A stretch of 64,000 bases of DNA from Aeromonas sp. FDAARGOS 1405 (GTDB lineage Bacteria; Pseudomonadota; Gammaproteobacteria; Enterobacterales; Aeromonadaceae). The position numbers and the translations under genes are program-made. The stretch lies in contig NZ_CP077311.1 of NCBI RefSeq assembly GCF_019048265.1, positions 4,163,001 through 4,227,000 on the forward strand, given 5' to 3'. Below, piece by piece: positions 9,261-16,521 of the stretch. The notes beneath the pieces were generated by a model that worked only from the letters and a program-made list of their open reading frames with translations, did no database searches and had not been told where the DNA came from. Position 1 is the stretch's first letter. Each line of letters opens with the position of its first letter.

Positions 9261-10178
9261 ATGTTGAGAATGATCGTTGCCATGGGGCTGACCCGTTGGC
9301 GTTATATCGGCCTGTGGGCTTCCATCCTGCTGACCGTGGCCAGCGTCGCCATCTTGCTGGTGAACGGCCTGACACTGGGGCTCGATTTTACCGGCGGGAT
9401 CCTGCTGGAGTTTCATATCCAGACCCTGAAAGAGGCCCATGAGCTCAATGCCATGCTGGTCTCCCCGCTGGCGGGAGCCGTTGAGCTGAGCTCGGCCGGT
9501 ATTCCCGGCGAGTGGCTGATCAAGTTGCCTCCCCACGAACTGCCCTGGCCCGCGGCGGATCTCGCCACCATGCTGACCCAACAGCTGGGGATGCCGGTCG
9601 AGTTGCTGCGCACCACCATCGTTGGCCCTCAGGTGGGTGCCGAACTGTTCCAGCAGGGGATGCTGGCGGTGCTGGTCGCTTCGCTGGCGATGTCGGCCTA
9701 TCTGGCGTTTCGTTTCGAGTGGCGTCAGGCCATCGGCATCCTGCTCTCGGTAGTGCATGACGCCATCGTGGCGCTGGGGCTGCTGTCACTCTTTCAGATC
9801 GAGTTCGATCTGAACATCATCGCCGGTTTGATGGCGGTGATCGGCTACTCCCTCAACGACAGCATCGTCATCTCGGACAGGTTGCGGGATCTGCTGAGCT
9901 CGCGTACCCAGATGGGCATCCACGAATGCTCCGATGTGGCCATCAAGGCGACCTTCAGTCGCACCATGATCACCTCGGGCACCACCCTGTTTACCGTGGG
10001 CGCGTTGTTGCTGTTTGGCGGTGACGCCCTCTACGGCTTCTCCTTCACCCTGTTTGCCGGGATCCTAGTGGGCACCGTCTCCTCCATTACCGTCGCCTCG
10101 ACCGTACAGGAGCTGCTTGGGCTCACCCCGCAGGCCTATCAGAAAAAAAGCGAGGAGCCACTGGCCAACGCAGCCTGA
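9261..10178 (+). CDS. SecF-like protein translocase subunit (second SecF paralogue)
   Basis: This is the 305-residue partner of the SecD-like protein 150 bases upstream. It shows the SecF hallmarks LDFTGGILLEF at about residues 39-49 and GYSLNDSIVISDRLRD at about 195-210, with six predicted membrane helices. The start ATG 9261 follows GGAGAG. The 150-base gap is longer than usual between secD and secF and holds no ORF I would call. A strong terminator ends the unit at 10222-10252. Vibrio species are known to have two SecDF pairs, some using Na+ and others H+. Which ion this pair uses cannot be read here. Confidence 0.9.
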   Translation: MLRMIVAMGLTRWRYIGLWASILLTVASVAILLVNGLTLGLDFTGGILLEFHIQTLKEAHELNAMLVSPLAGAVELSSAGIPGEWLIKLPPHELPWPAADLATMLTQQLGMPVELLRTTIVGPQVGAELFQQGMLAVLVASLAMSAYLAFRFEWRQAIGILLSVVHDAIVALGLLSLFQIEFDLNIIAGLMAVIGYSLNDSIVISDRLRDLLSSRTQMGIHECSDVAIKATFSRTMITSGTTLFTVGALLLFGGDALYGFSFTLFAGILVGTVSSITVASTVQELLGLTPQAYQKKSEEPLANAA

Positions 10179-10221
10179 ACCTTGTTAATCAGGCCCGGCT
10201 CACCGGTTCTCAGCGAACCGG

Positions 10222-10252
10222 GCCCCTGCCAACTATTGGCAGGGGCTTTTTC
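10222..10252 (+). terminator. Rho-independent terminator of secD2F2
   Basis: An 11-bp perfect stem GCCCCTGCCAA / TTGGCAGGGGC with a 3-base loop is followed by TTTTTTCC. It lies 43 bases after the secF-like stop. Confidence 0.9.
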
Positions 10253-10328
10253 CATCCCTCCTCTCGGTCTCTCGCCGCCCCTTTTGGTACTCGGCTCGCT
10301 TCAATTGACAACTGACCATATTGAAAGC

Positions 10329-10355
10329 AATGACGGATCAACCCGTCATTTTTAA
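10329..10355 (+). terminator. Second terminator-like hairpin upstream of glgC
   Basis: AATGACGG / CCGTCATT with a 6-base loop is followed by TTTTAAT. It sits after the secF terminator and 113 bases before glgC. No gene lies between the two hairpins. It may end a short leader or small transcript, or back up the first terminator. Confidence 0.5.
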
Positions 10356-10467
10356 TAACAAAAAGGTCATTTTATTACGTCAGAAACCATAAAATGTGAC
10401 TGAAAGCACTTTCTTGAGGGCTCAAAGGAGGCAACATTGTAGTGATTTATCTACAAAGGGATATGAG

Positions 10468-11769
10468 ATGTTGTTACAACCTGCCAATACAGCAAAATCC
10501 AGACAGTTGCTGAACGAGACCATGGCTTTGGTACTCGCAGGAGGGCGGGGTAGTCGCCTCAAACAGTTAACCGACAACCGTGCAAAACCTGCCGTTCATT
10601 TCGGCGGCAAATTCCGCATCATCGATTTCGTGCTCTCCAACTGCATCAACTCCGGCATCCGTCGGGTCGGTGTCGTGACCCAGTACAAATCCCACAGCCT
10701 GTTGCGCCATCTCCAATCCGGCTGGTCATTCCTGCGCTACCAGATGAACGAGTTTATCGATCTGCTCCCTGCCCAGCAGCGGGTGGATGAGGTGAACTGG
10801 TATCGGGGTACAGCCGATGCGGTCTACCAGAATCTGGATATCATCCGCGATCACGCCCCCAAATATGTGGTGGTGCTGGCAGGCGATCACATCTACAAGA
10901 TGGATTACGCTGCCATGCTGCTCGACCACGTCAATATGGGCGCCAAGGTGACCGTTGCCTGCATCGAGGTGCCACGCAGTGAAGCAAGCGCCTTCGGGGT
11001 AATGGCGGTGGATGATGATCGCAAGATCAACGCCTTCGTCGAAAAGCCTGCCAACCCGCCCGCCATGCCGGGCAAGGCCGATACCGCGCTGGCCTCCATG
11101 GGCGTCTATATCTTCGATGCGGAGTATCTCTATCAGTTGCTGGAAGAGGACATTGCCAACGAGCAGTCCCATCACGATTTCGGCATGGACGTGATCCCCC
11201 GCGTGGTGAAAGAGGGCACCGCATTCGCTCACCCGTTTGGCATGTCCTGTGTCGGCTGCTGTCCGGATCGCCGCCCCTACTGGCGCGATGTGGGCACCGT
11301 GGACTCCTTCTGGGAGGCCAACATGGATCTCGCTTCCGTCACGCCTGAGCTGGATATCTACGATCAGGACTGGCCCATCTGGACCAGTCAGAACATGACT
11401 CCTCCCGCCAAGTTCGTGCAGGACCGAAACGGCCAACACGGCATGACCATCAACTCCATGTTTGCCGGGGGCACCATCGTCAGTGGCTCTTTCATCCTGA
11501 GTTCGGTGCTCTTTACCAATGTGCGGGTCGACTCCTTCTGCACTCTGGATCAGGCCGTTATCTTCCCGGGTGTGGAGATTGGTGCCGGTTGCCGACTGCG
11601 CCGGGTGGTGATCGACAAGGGGTGCAAACTGCCGGAAGGCACGGTGATCGGTGAAAACGCCGATGAAGATGCACGTCGCTTCCACCGCTCCGAGCAGGGC
11701 ATAGTGCTGGTCACCCAGGGGATGCTCACTCGCCTGAACAAAGAGCTGCAGGGAAAACAGAAGCGCTGA
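10468..11769 (+). CDS. glgC: GlgC, glucose-1-phosphate adenylyltransferase
   Basis: This makes ADP-glucose from glucose-1-phosphate and ATP, the committed step of bacterial glycogen synthesis. The nucleotidyltransferase signature [20 protein letters not shown] lies near residue 24. [26 protein letters not shown] and the [13 protein letters not shown] sugar-binding region follow, and a C-terminal left-handed beta-helix covers about residue 300 onward. The longest frame starts at GTG 10396, but ATG 10468 has AAAGGG 8 bases upstream and gives 433 residues, the usual size. No glgA, glgB or glgP is adjacent. Confidence 0.93.
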   Translation: MLLQPANTAKSRQLLNETMALVLAGGRGSRLKQLTDNRAKPAVHFGGKFRIIDFVLSNCINSGIRRVGVVTQYKSHSLLRHLQSGWSFLRYQMNEFIDLLPAQQRVDEVNWYRGTADAVYQNLDIIRDHAPKYVVVLAGDHIYKMDYAAMLLDHVNMGAKVTVACIEVPRSEASAFGVMAVDDDRKINAFVEKPANPPAMPGKADTALASMGVYIFDAEYLYQLLEEDIANEQSHHDFGMDVIPRVVKEGTAFAHPFGMSCVGCCPDRRPYWRDVGTVDSFWEANMDLASVTPELDIYDQDWPIWTSQNMTPPAKFVQDRNGQHGMTINSMFAGGTIVSGSFILSSVLFTNVRVDSFCTLDQAVIFPGVEIGAGCRLRRVVIDKGCKLPEGTVIGENADEDARRFHRSEQGIVLVTQGMLTRLNKELQGKQKR

Positions 11770-11802
11770 TCCGCAGCCAGACGGGATCCCCCTTCCTACC
11801 GC

Positions 11803-11830
11803 AAAGGGAGCCATTCTGGCTCCCTCTTTC
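11803..11830 (+). terminator. Terminator of glgC
   Basis: GGGAGCCA / TGGCTCCC stem with a 3-base loop, preceded by AAA and followed by TCTTTCT, 37 bases after the glgC stop. Confidence 0.8.
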
Positions 11831-11940
11831 TATGGCTGACCTAGCCACCTCACACCATCATTGCCATCGCGTTGCAGTCTCCCAGAGATACCATTTACTG
11901 TGGGTAAACAGCTGAGCAATGCAGCCTTTACGCCTCAAAC

Positions 11941-11958
11941 TGTCAACATTAAATTACA
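11941..11958 (+). promoter_or_regulatory. Candidate TyrR box upstream of aroF-tyrA
   Basis: TGTCAACATTAAATTACA matches the TyrR consensus TGTAAA-N6-TTTACA at 10 of 12 specified positions with the correct 6-base spacer. It lies 217 bases before the aroF start. TyrR repression of aroF-tyrA is established in enterobacteria; here it is inferred from the site and the operon. Confidence 0.6.
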
Positions 11959-12119
11959 AAATAACCATTAACCCTCCGAAAACCTCTCTGTATTATTCCT
12001 GTTCGCACTATATAGCAGCTCATTTATCTGACTTTTTAGCGGTAAATCCGCTAGTTTCACTTGATTGTTTGTTTTTCCTTGGTAAGGTGAGGGCGGTTGC
12101 GTAACAAAGCAGGTACCAA

Positions 12120-12137
12120 CGTAAACATATCGGTACA
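12120..12137 (+). promoter_or_regulatory. Possible weak second TyrR box
   Basis: CGTAAACATATCGGTACA matches the TyrR consensus at 9 of 12 positions. It lies 38 bases before the aroF start, a position where a weak box could act together with the stronger upstream one. Confidence 0.35.
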
Positions 12138-12174
12138 ATCGCTTTTGGCTTAATACAGTAGAGAGAATGAAATC

Positions 12175-13248
12175 ATGCAAAGAGACCCCCTGAACAACAT
12201 CCATATCCAGTCCGAACAAGTGATGATCACGCCTGCCCAGCTCAAGGAGAAGTTACCCATCTCCGACAAAGCGCTGGCATTCGTGCAAGGGGCCCGCAAT
12301 ACCATCGCCGACATCATCCACCGTCGCGATCACCGCTTGCTGGTGATCTGTGGTCCCTGCTCCATCCACGATATGGACGCCGCCAAAGAGTACGCAACCA
12401 GACTCAAAGCGCTGCATGATGCCTATCAGGACTCTCTCTACATTGTCATGCGGGTCTACTTTGAAAAGCCGCGCACCACGGTCGGCTGGAAAGGCTTTAT
12501 CAACGACCCCAATCTGGATGGCACCTTCGATGTGGAACTGGGGCTGCACCGTGCCCGCGAGCTGCTCTGCTGGCTGGCGGAGCTGGAGTTGCCGCTGGCC
12601 ACAGAAGCGCTCGACCCCATCAGCCCGCAATACCTGGCCGAGCTCTTCTCCTGGTCAGCCATCGGCGCCCGCACCACCGAATCCCAGACCCACAGGGAGA
12701 TGGCGTCCGGCCTCTCCATGCCGGTCGGCTTCAAGAACGGCACCGACGGCAACTTGGGGACTGCCATTAATGCGTTGCAGGCGGCCTCCTCCCCTCACGC
12801 CTTTATGGGGATCAACCAGCAGGGCCAGGTTGCGCTGCTGCAGACCCAGGGCAACCCGGATGGCCACGTGATCCTGCGCGGCGGCAAACATCCCAACTAT
12901 GACTCGGTCAACGTGTCGCTGGCGGAAGAGGCGCTGGAGAAAGCGGGCCTGCTGCCGAGCCTGGTGGTGGATTGCAGCCACGGCAACTCCAGCAAGGATC
13001 ACCGTTTGCAGCCCAAGGTGGCCGACAACGTCATCCACCAGATCCAGGAGGGCAACCGCTCCATTATAGGAGTCATGCTCGAATCCAACCTGTTCGAAGG
13101 CAACCAGTCCAGCGAGCAGCCCAAGGAGCAGATGCGCTACGGGGTCTCCATCACAGATGCCTGCATCGACTGGGACACCACCGCCACCCTGCTGGCCCGC
13201 TGCCACAACCAGCTGGCTGGGCCTCTCAAGGGCAGAACTGCACGGTAA
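12175..13248 (+). CDS. aroF: AroF, DAHP synthase (tyrosine-sensitive type)
   Basis: This condenses phosphoenolpyruvate with erythrose-4-phosphate to DAHP, the first step of the shikimate pathway. The 357 residues align end to end with E. coli AroF from memory, including the AroF-like N-terminus MQ-D-LNN-HI, the CGPCSIHD metal/PEP motif near residue 60, RVYFEKPRTTVGWKG, IGARTTESQTHREMASGLS and DCSHGNSSKDH. Assignment to the tyrosine-sensitive isozyme rests on that N-terminus and on tyrA following on the same strand. The ATG at 12175 has GAGAG upstream. Confidence 0.95.
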   Translation: MQRDPLNNIHIQSEQVMITPAQLKEKLPISDKALAFVQGARNTIADIIHRRDHRLLVICGPCSIHDMDAAKEYATRLKALHDAYQDSLYIVMRVYFEKPRTTVGWKGFINDPNLDGTFDVELGLHRARELLCWLAELELPLATEALDPISPQYLAELFSWSAIGARTTESQTHREMASGLSMPVGFKNGTDGNLGTAINALQAASSPHAFMGINQQGQVALLQTQGNPDGHVILRGGKHPNYDSVNVSLAEEALEKAGLLPSLVVDCSHGNSSKDHRLQPKVADNVIHQIQEGNRSIIGVMLESNLFEGNQSSEQPKEQMRYGVSITDACIDWDTTATLLARCHNQLAGPLKGRTAR

Positions 13249-13283
13249 GCCGTGGTATCTTGTCGTAACCTATTGAACAATCG

Positions 13284-13328
13284 AGGTATCACTAGTGGTG
13301 GCATCAAACCGCTCACGCCGTGATACCT
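13284..13328 (+). promoter_or_regulatory. aroF-tyrA intercistronic hairpin
   Basis: A perfect 9-bp stem AGGTATCAC / GTGATACCT encloses a second RNA-compatible stem (AGTGGT with ACCGCT, one G-U pair). There is no T-run after it, so it is unlikely to be a plain terminator. It could be an mRNA-processing or stability element that sets the aroF:tyrA ratio. Confidence 0.5.
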
Positions 13329-13383
13329 TGTTGCATCTTGAATTTCAGGGCGCCGCCGCTCGCGGCGCCAGCAGGGACTGGAT

Positions 13384-14511
13384 ATGGCTGAAGAGTTGAA
13401 TGTACTCAGGGACAAGATAGATGCGGTGGACAAGCAGCTGATCGATCTGCTGGCCGCCCGTCTGGCCCTGGTGGGAGAAGTGGGTGAGGTAAAGAGCCGC
13501 CACGGCCTGCCCATCTATGCACCGGAGCGGGAAGCGAGCATGCTGGCCCGCCGCCGCGCCGAGGCCGAGCAGTTGGGGGTGCCCGGCGATCTCATCGAAG
13601 ACGTGCTGCGCCGGGTGATGCGCGAATCTTATGCTAGCGAGAAAGATACAGGCTTCAAATGCATAAAGCCGGATCTTGGCAAGGTGGTCATCATCGGTGG
13701 TCAGGGCCAGCTTGGCCGCTTGTTCGGCCATATGTTCAGCCTCTCAGGCTATCGGGTCGAGACGCTGGAACAAGCCGACTGGCCGCGCGCTGACGAGATC
13801 CTCACCGGAGCCGGTCTGGTGATGGTGGCGGTGCCCATCGATATCACCTGCCAGATCATCGATCGCCTCGGCAACCTGCCCGCCCACTGCCTGCTGGTCG
13901 ATGTCACCAGCGTGAAGGCGGCGCCGCTCGAACATATGCTGGCGGTACATCAGGGGCCGGTACTGGGACTGCACCCCATGTTCGGGCCGGATGTGGCGAG
14001 TCTCGCCAAGCAGGTGATCGTCTGCTGCCAGGGTCGTGACCCCGCCGCCAGCCAATGGCTGCTGGAGCAGATGACCATCTGGGGCGCCCGCTTGCAACAG
14101 GTGGAAGCCAAGGCCCACGATGAGGCGATGACCCTCATTCAGGCACTGCGTCACTTCGCCACCTTTGCCTATGGCTGGCACCTCTCCCGGGAGCAGGCCA
14201 ATCTGGATCGCCTGCTGAGTTTGAGCTCCCCCATCTACCGGCTGGAGCTCGCCATGGTGGGGCGGCTGTTTGCCCAGGATCCCCACCTCTATGCCGACAT
14301 CATTTTGTCGTCACCGCAGAACCTGGCGATGATCCGTCGCTACTACCAAAACTTCGGCGAAGCGCTGGGGCTCTTGGAGCGGGGGGACAGGGACGGTTTC
14401 ATCGAGGCCTTCTCGCAAGTCTCCGGTTTCTTCGGCGAGCATGCCGACCAGTTCCTGCGTGAAAGCCGCATGCTGCTGGCCCAGGCCAACGACCGCCGCC
14501 AACACGGCTGA
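13384..14511 (+). CDS. tyrA: TyrA, chorismate mutase / prephenate dehydrogenase
   Basis: This is the bifunctional T-protein of tyrosine synthesis, 375 residues. Residues 1-90 form the AroQ-type chorismate mutase ([42 protein letters not shown]). From about residue 97 a Rossmann NAD-binding segment [12 protein letters not shown] begins the prephenate dehydrogenase, with [10 protein letters not shown] near 200 containing the conserved His. It is cotranscribed with aroF (135-base gap containing a hairpin) and followed by a strong terminator. Feedback inhibition by tyrosine is typical of the family. Confidence 0.96.
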   Translation: MAEELNVLRDKIDAVDKQLIDLLAARLALVGEVGEVKSRHGLPIYAPEREASMLARRRAEAEQLGVPGDLIEDVLRRVMRESYASEKDTGFKCIKPDLGKVVIIGGQGQLGRLFGHMFSLSGYRVETLEQADWPRADEILTGAGLVMVAVPIDITCQIIDRLGNLPAHCLLVDVTSVKAAPLEHMLAVHQGPVLGLHPMFGPDVASLAKQVIVCCQGRDPAASQWLLEQMTIWGARLQQVEAKAHDEAMTLIQALRHFATFAYGWHLSREQANLDRLLSLSSPIYRLELAMVGRLFAQDPHLYADIILSSPQNLAMIRRYYQNFGEALGLLERGDRDGFIEAFSQVSGFFGEHADQFLRESRMLLAQANDRRQHG

Positions 14512-14542
14512 TCCTGCAAAAGCAGCTACCTCATATCGCCAG

Positions 14543-14578
14543 AATGGGAAGATGCCTGAGCATCTTCCCATTTTATTT
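14543..14578 (+). terminator. Terminator of aroF-tyrA
   Basis: A 12-bp perfect stem AATGGGAAGATG / CATCTTCCCATT with a 6-base loop runs into TTATTT, 32 bases after the tyrA stop. Confidence 0.92.
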
Positions 14579-14987
14579 GTTACATATTTAAACACTGACG
14601 TCAGTCACGCTCGGCCTTACGTCGAGCCCCACCGCTGACTGGCCTCAATGCCCTCATCTGGCGCTGCCTCACATCCAGCAAGTATGCCTCCTCAATATCC
14701 ACGCAATCCGCGCAAATAGCACCGCCCCTTGCAAGGGCTGCCAGATTCTAACGGTCAAACCAAACGGCTGCGAGCAAGGCTGTACGACGCAAAGAAGAAC
14801 AGTGCCTCCCATCAAAGAGATAAGCAGGAAGCAGGAAGCAGGAAGCAGGAAGCAGGAAGCAGGAAGCAGGAAGCAGGAAGCAGGAAGCAGGAAGCAGGAA
14901 GCAGGAGAGATTAACCGAGACAGATGGTTTGCCAAAGATCACTTAACACAGCAATCCGGCGATTTATCATGGCGCCAATACGTTGTC
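14579..14987. other. tyrA-porin intergenic region with tandem repeat
   Basis: No supported gene lies here. The stretch holds the heptanucleotide array listed separately. Long apparent reading frames on both strands arise only because the 7-base unit has no stop codon in any frame. Confidence 0.7.
14822..14905. repeat. 12-copy perfect tandem repeat of AAGCAGG
   Basis: The 7-base unit AAGCAGG is repeated 12 times without a mismatch (84 bases). Since 7 is not a multiple of 3, every frame cycles through the same seven codons, giving KQEAGSR on this strand and LLPASCF on the other. It lies between the tyrA and porin terminators, outside both transcription units. Perfect identity of all units suggests active slippage, so copy number probably varies between strains. 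Confidence 0.97.
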
Positions 14988-15025
14988 GCCAAAAAAGAAA
15001 ATGGCCGAGAAATTATCTCGGCCAT
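14988..15025 (-). terminator. Terminator of the porin gene
   Basis: A 10-bp perfect stem ATGGCCGAGA / TCTCGGCCAT with a 5-base loop lies 51 bases past the porin stop. Read on the minus strand it is followed by TTTCTTTTTT. Confidence 0.92.
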
Positions 15026-15075
15026 TCGTAGCCTAGTCAAAGACTCAAGCCTGGATATTACTCTTGTTCAACTTA

Positions 15076-16125
15076 TTAGAAGTTGTACTGCAGAGCAACA
15101 GTCCACTCGTCGTCATGCTTCTCGATACCCTGGATCTTGTACTCGGTGTAAGCTTTCAGCTTCGGAGTGAAGGCGTACTGAACACCCAGCAGAGTTTCGT
15201 CAACCAGATCCTTGTAAGTAGAACCGGCAGCTTGAGCGTTGGCCTTGCCTTCTTTGAAGTTGTAGCCAGCCAGGAAGGTCCAGGCGTCTACGTTGTAAGA
15301 TGCAGCCAGCTCGTAGCCACGGCCGTCATCTTTCATACCCAGGCTCTTGTTCTTAACTTGGCTTTCGGTGTAAACACCAGCAAAGTAGAAACCATTGATA
15401 GCGTAGTGCGCGCCAACAGCCCACTCGTCTTTCTTACCAGTGTTGCCGTTAACTTTGTTCTGCAGATCAGAGTAGGCATAACCGGCATTGAAGCCCAGGC
15501 CGAAGTCGAAGTCGTAACCAGCGGCAGCTGCATAGGCTTTCTTACGCTTAACATCGGAACCGAAGATTGCATCTTCTTTAACTTTCTGACCTACGTCGGT
15601 GATCTTGACAGCTACGTCGTCGTTGGTCTGGTAGGAAACCTTGCCTTTGAAACCACCAAAGGTGTTGGAGTAGATAACCTGGCCTTCTTGACGACCGTCA
15701 TAGAAGTTACCTGCATCACCCCATTCGTTGAAAATATCGGTCGGCTCCAGCACGTCGTAGAAAGCGGTGTCGGTCTGACCAAAGATGATTTTACCGTACT
15801 GGGTGCCGTCAAAACCTGCATAGATATGACGAGCGTCGAACTTGCTAGACTTACCGTCGCTGCCCTTGTCAGAGTTTTCAGCAGCTACTTGCCACTCGGT
15901 CTTGGCAATACCGGACCAGGTGTTGTTCAGAGCAACTTTACCGGACCAACCCAGACGGGAGGAGCCAATCAGCTCGCCGTCGGTATCATCGTGTTCACCG
16001 TAGTAGTTAGCTTGTACACGGCCGTATACGTCGAAAGTGGTACCGTCTTTGTCATAGATCACTGCTGCGTTAGCGGCGGATGCAAACAGAGCCGGAATAG
16101 CAATAGCCAGAATTGTCTTTTTCAT
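15076..16125 (-). CDS. Gram-negative general porin (OmpU/OmpC-like)
   Basis: This is a 349-residue outer-membrane beta-barrel for passive uptake of small solutes. A cleavable signal peptide ends in ASAANA. The mature protein starts AVIYDKDGTTFDVYGRVQANYY, typical of the OmpU/OmpC type, and ends in the BAM-recognised terminal phenylalanine (ALQYNF). RLGWSGK near residue 60 and RHIYAGFDGTQYGKIIFGQ near 100 are barrel and eyelet-loop motifs. The start is ATG 16125 with GGAA upstream; TTG 16134 is in frame but less likely. Codon use is highly biased, as expected for an abundant protein. The upstream region is long and contains an unusual hairpin. Confidence 0.93.
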   Translation of the reverse strand: MKKTILAIAIPALFASAANAAVIYDKDGTTFDVYGRVQANYYGEHDDTDGELIGSSRLGWSGKVALNNTWSGIAKTEWQVAAENSDKGSDGKSSKFDARHIYAGFDGTQYGKIIFGQTDTAFYDVLEPTDIFNEWGDAGNFYDGRQEGQVIYSNTFGGFKGKVSYQTNDDVAVKITDVGQKVKEDAIFGSDVKRKKAYAAAAGYDFDFGLGFNAGYAYSDLQNKVNGNTGKKDEWAVGAHYAINGFYFAGVYTESQVKNKSLGMKDDGRGYELAASYNVDAWTFLAGYNFKEGKANAQAAGSTYKDLVDETLLGVQYAFTPKLKAYTEYKIQGIEKHDDEWTVALQYNF

Positions 16126-16521
16126 AGTTTCCAATGCCTACTGTAATTAAACACTAAGTTGTTGTTATTCCCTGTGTTAGCGATGTTCTTTGCATCACTA
16201 TGCCGCCGAGACTAGCACCGGATTTTTTGAACCGCAATGAAAAAACTTGGAACTTTTTATGGAAACCATAGTCATGGAGACAAAAATGTGAGCCAGATCT
16301 CACCTAAAAAGCAGCTAAAAGGGAAACGTTTGCAATCCATTTAGCTGCTTTTTTGAACTTAAACGGTGTGTTTTGTATGCGCATGAAGCCAGATGCCTGA
16401 TAAACCCCCAAGGTTGTCTAAGTAGCGAGAAACCATTGTGAGAATGGATGTCTCCTCGACCTCTCCAAGGGGTTACGGGTATCCTTGTCTTCCGATTAAC
16501 TCCCAAGCTGACTTTATCTTT
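16126..16521. other. Porin/dinG divergent intergenic region
   Basis: About 400 bases without a supported gene. The porin promoter must lie here on the minus strand. It contains a GTGAG-N6-CTCAC dyad at 16288-16303 and the 14-bp-stem hairpin at 16306-16353. An in-frame GTG at 16438 would extend dinG but lacks support. Confidence 0.6.
16306..16354. terminator. Symmetrical A/T-flanked hairpin between porin and dinG
   Basis: AAAAAGCAGCTAAA pairs perfectly with TTTAGCTGCTTTTT over 14 bp around a 20-base loop. The A-run on one side and T-run on the other would make a rho-independent terminator in either direction. No protein gene ends here, which suggests it ends a short non-coding transcript, or insulates the two divergent promoters. 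Confidence 0.5.

Larger units (their letters stand above)
11831..12174. other. aroF promoter region, no gene
   Basis: This stretch of about 340 bases is noticeably A+T-rich compared with its neighbours. It holds the TyrR-like boxes listed separately and no reading frame with a ribosome binding site that I would call. It also contains the small dyad TTTAC-N5-GTAAA near 11892, of unknown meaning. Confidence 0.6.

Noticed and set aside
11919..12219. Possible leader peptide upstream of aroF
   Set aside because: The frames in this A+T-rich promoter region contain no run of Phe or Tyr codons and no terminator/antiterminator pair.
14669..15170. Several overlapping open frames on both strands with KQEAGSR or LLPASCF heptad repeats
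   Set aside because: They come from the 7-base tandem repeat, which has no stop in any frame. They have no ribosome binding sites and run through terminators.
16287..16303. CRP-like site TGTGA...TCAC in the porin promoter
   Set aside because: The spacer is 8 bases instead of 6, so it does not fit a CRP site; it is kept only as an unexplained dyad.
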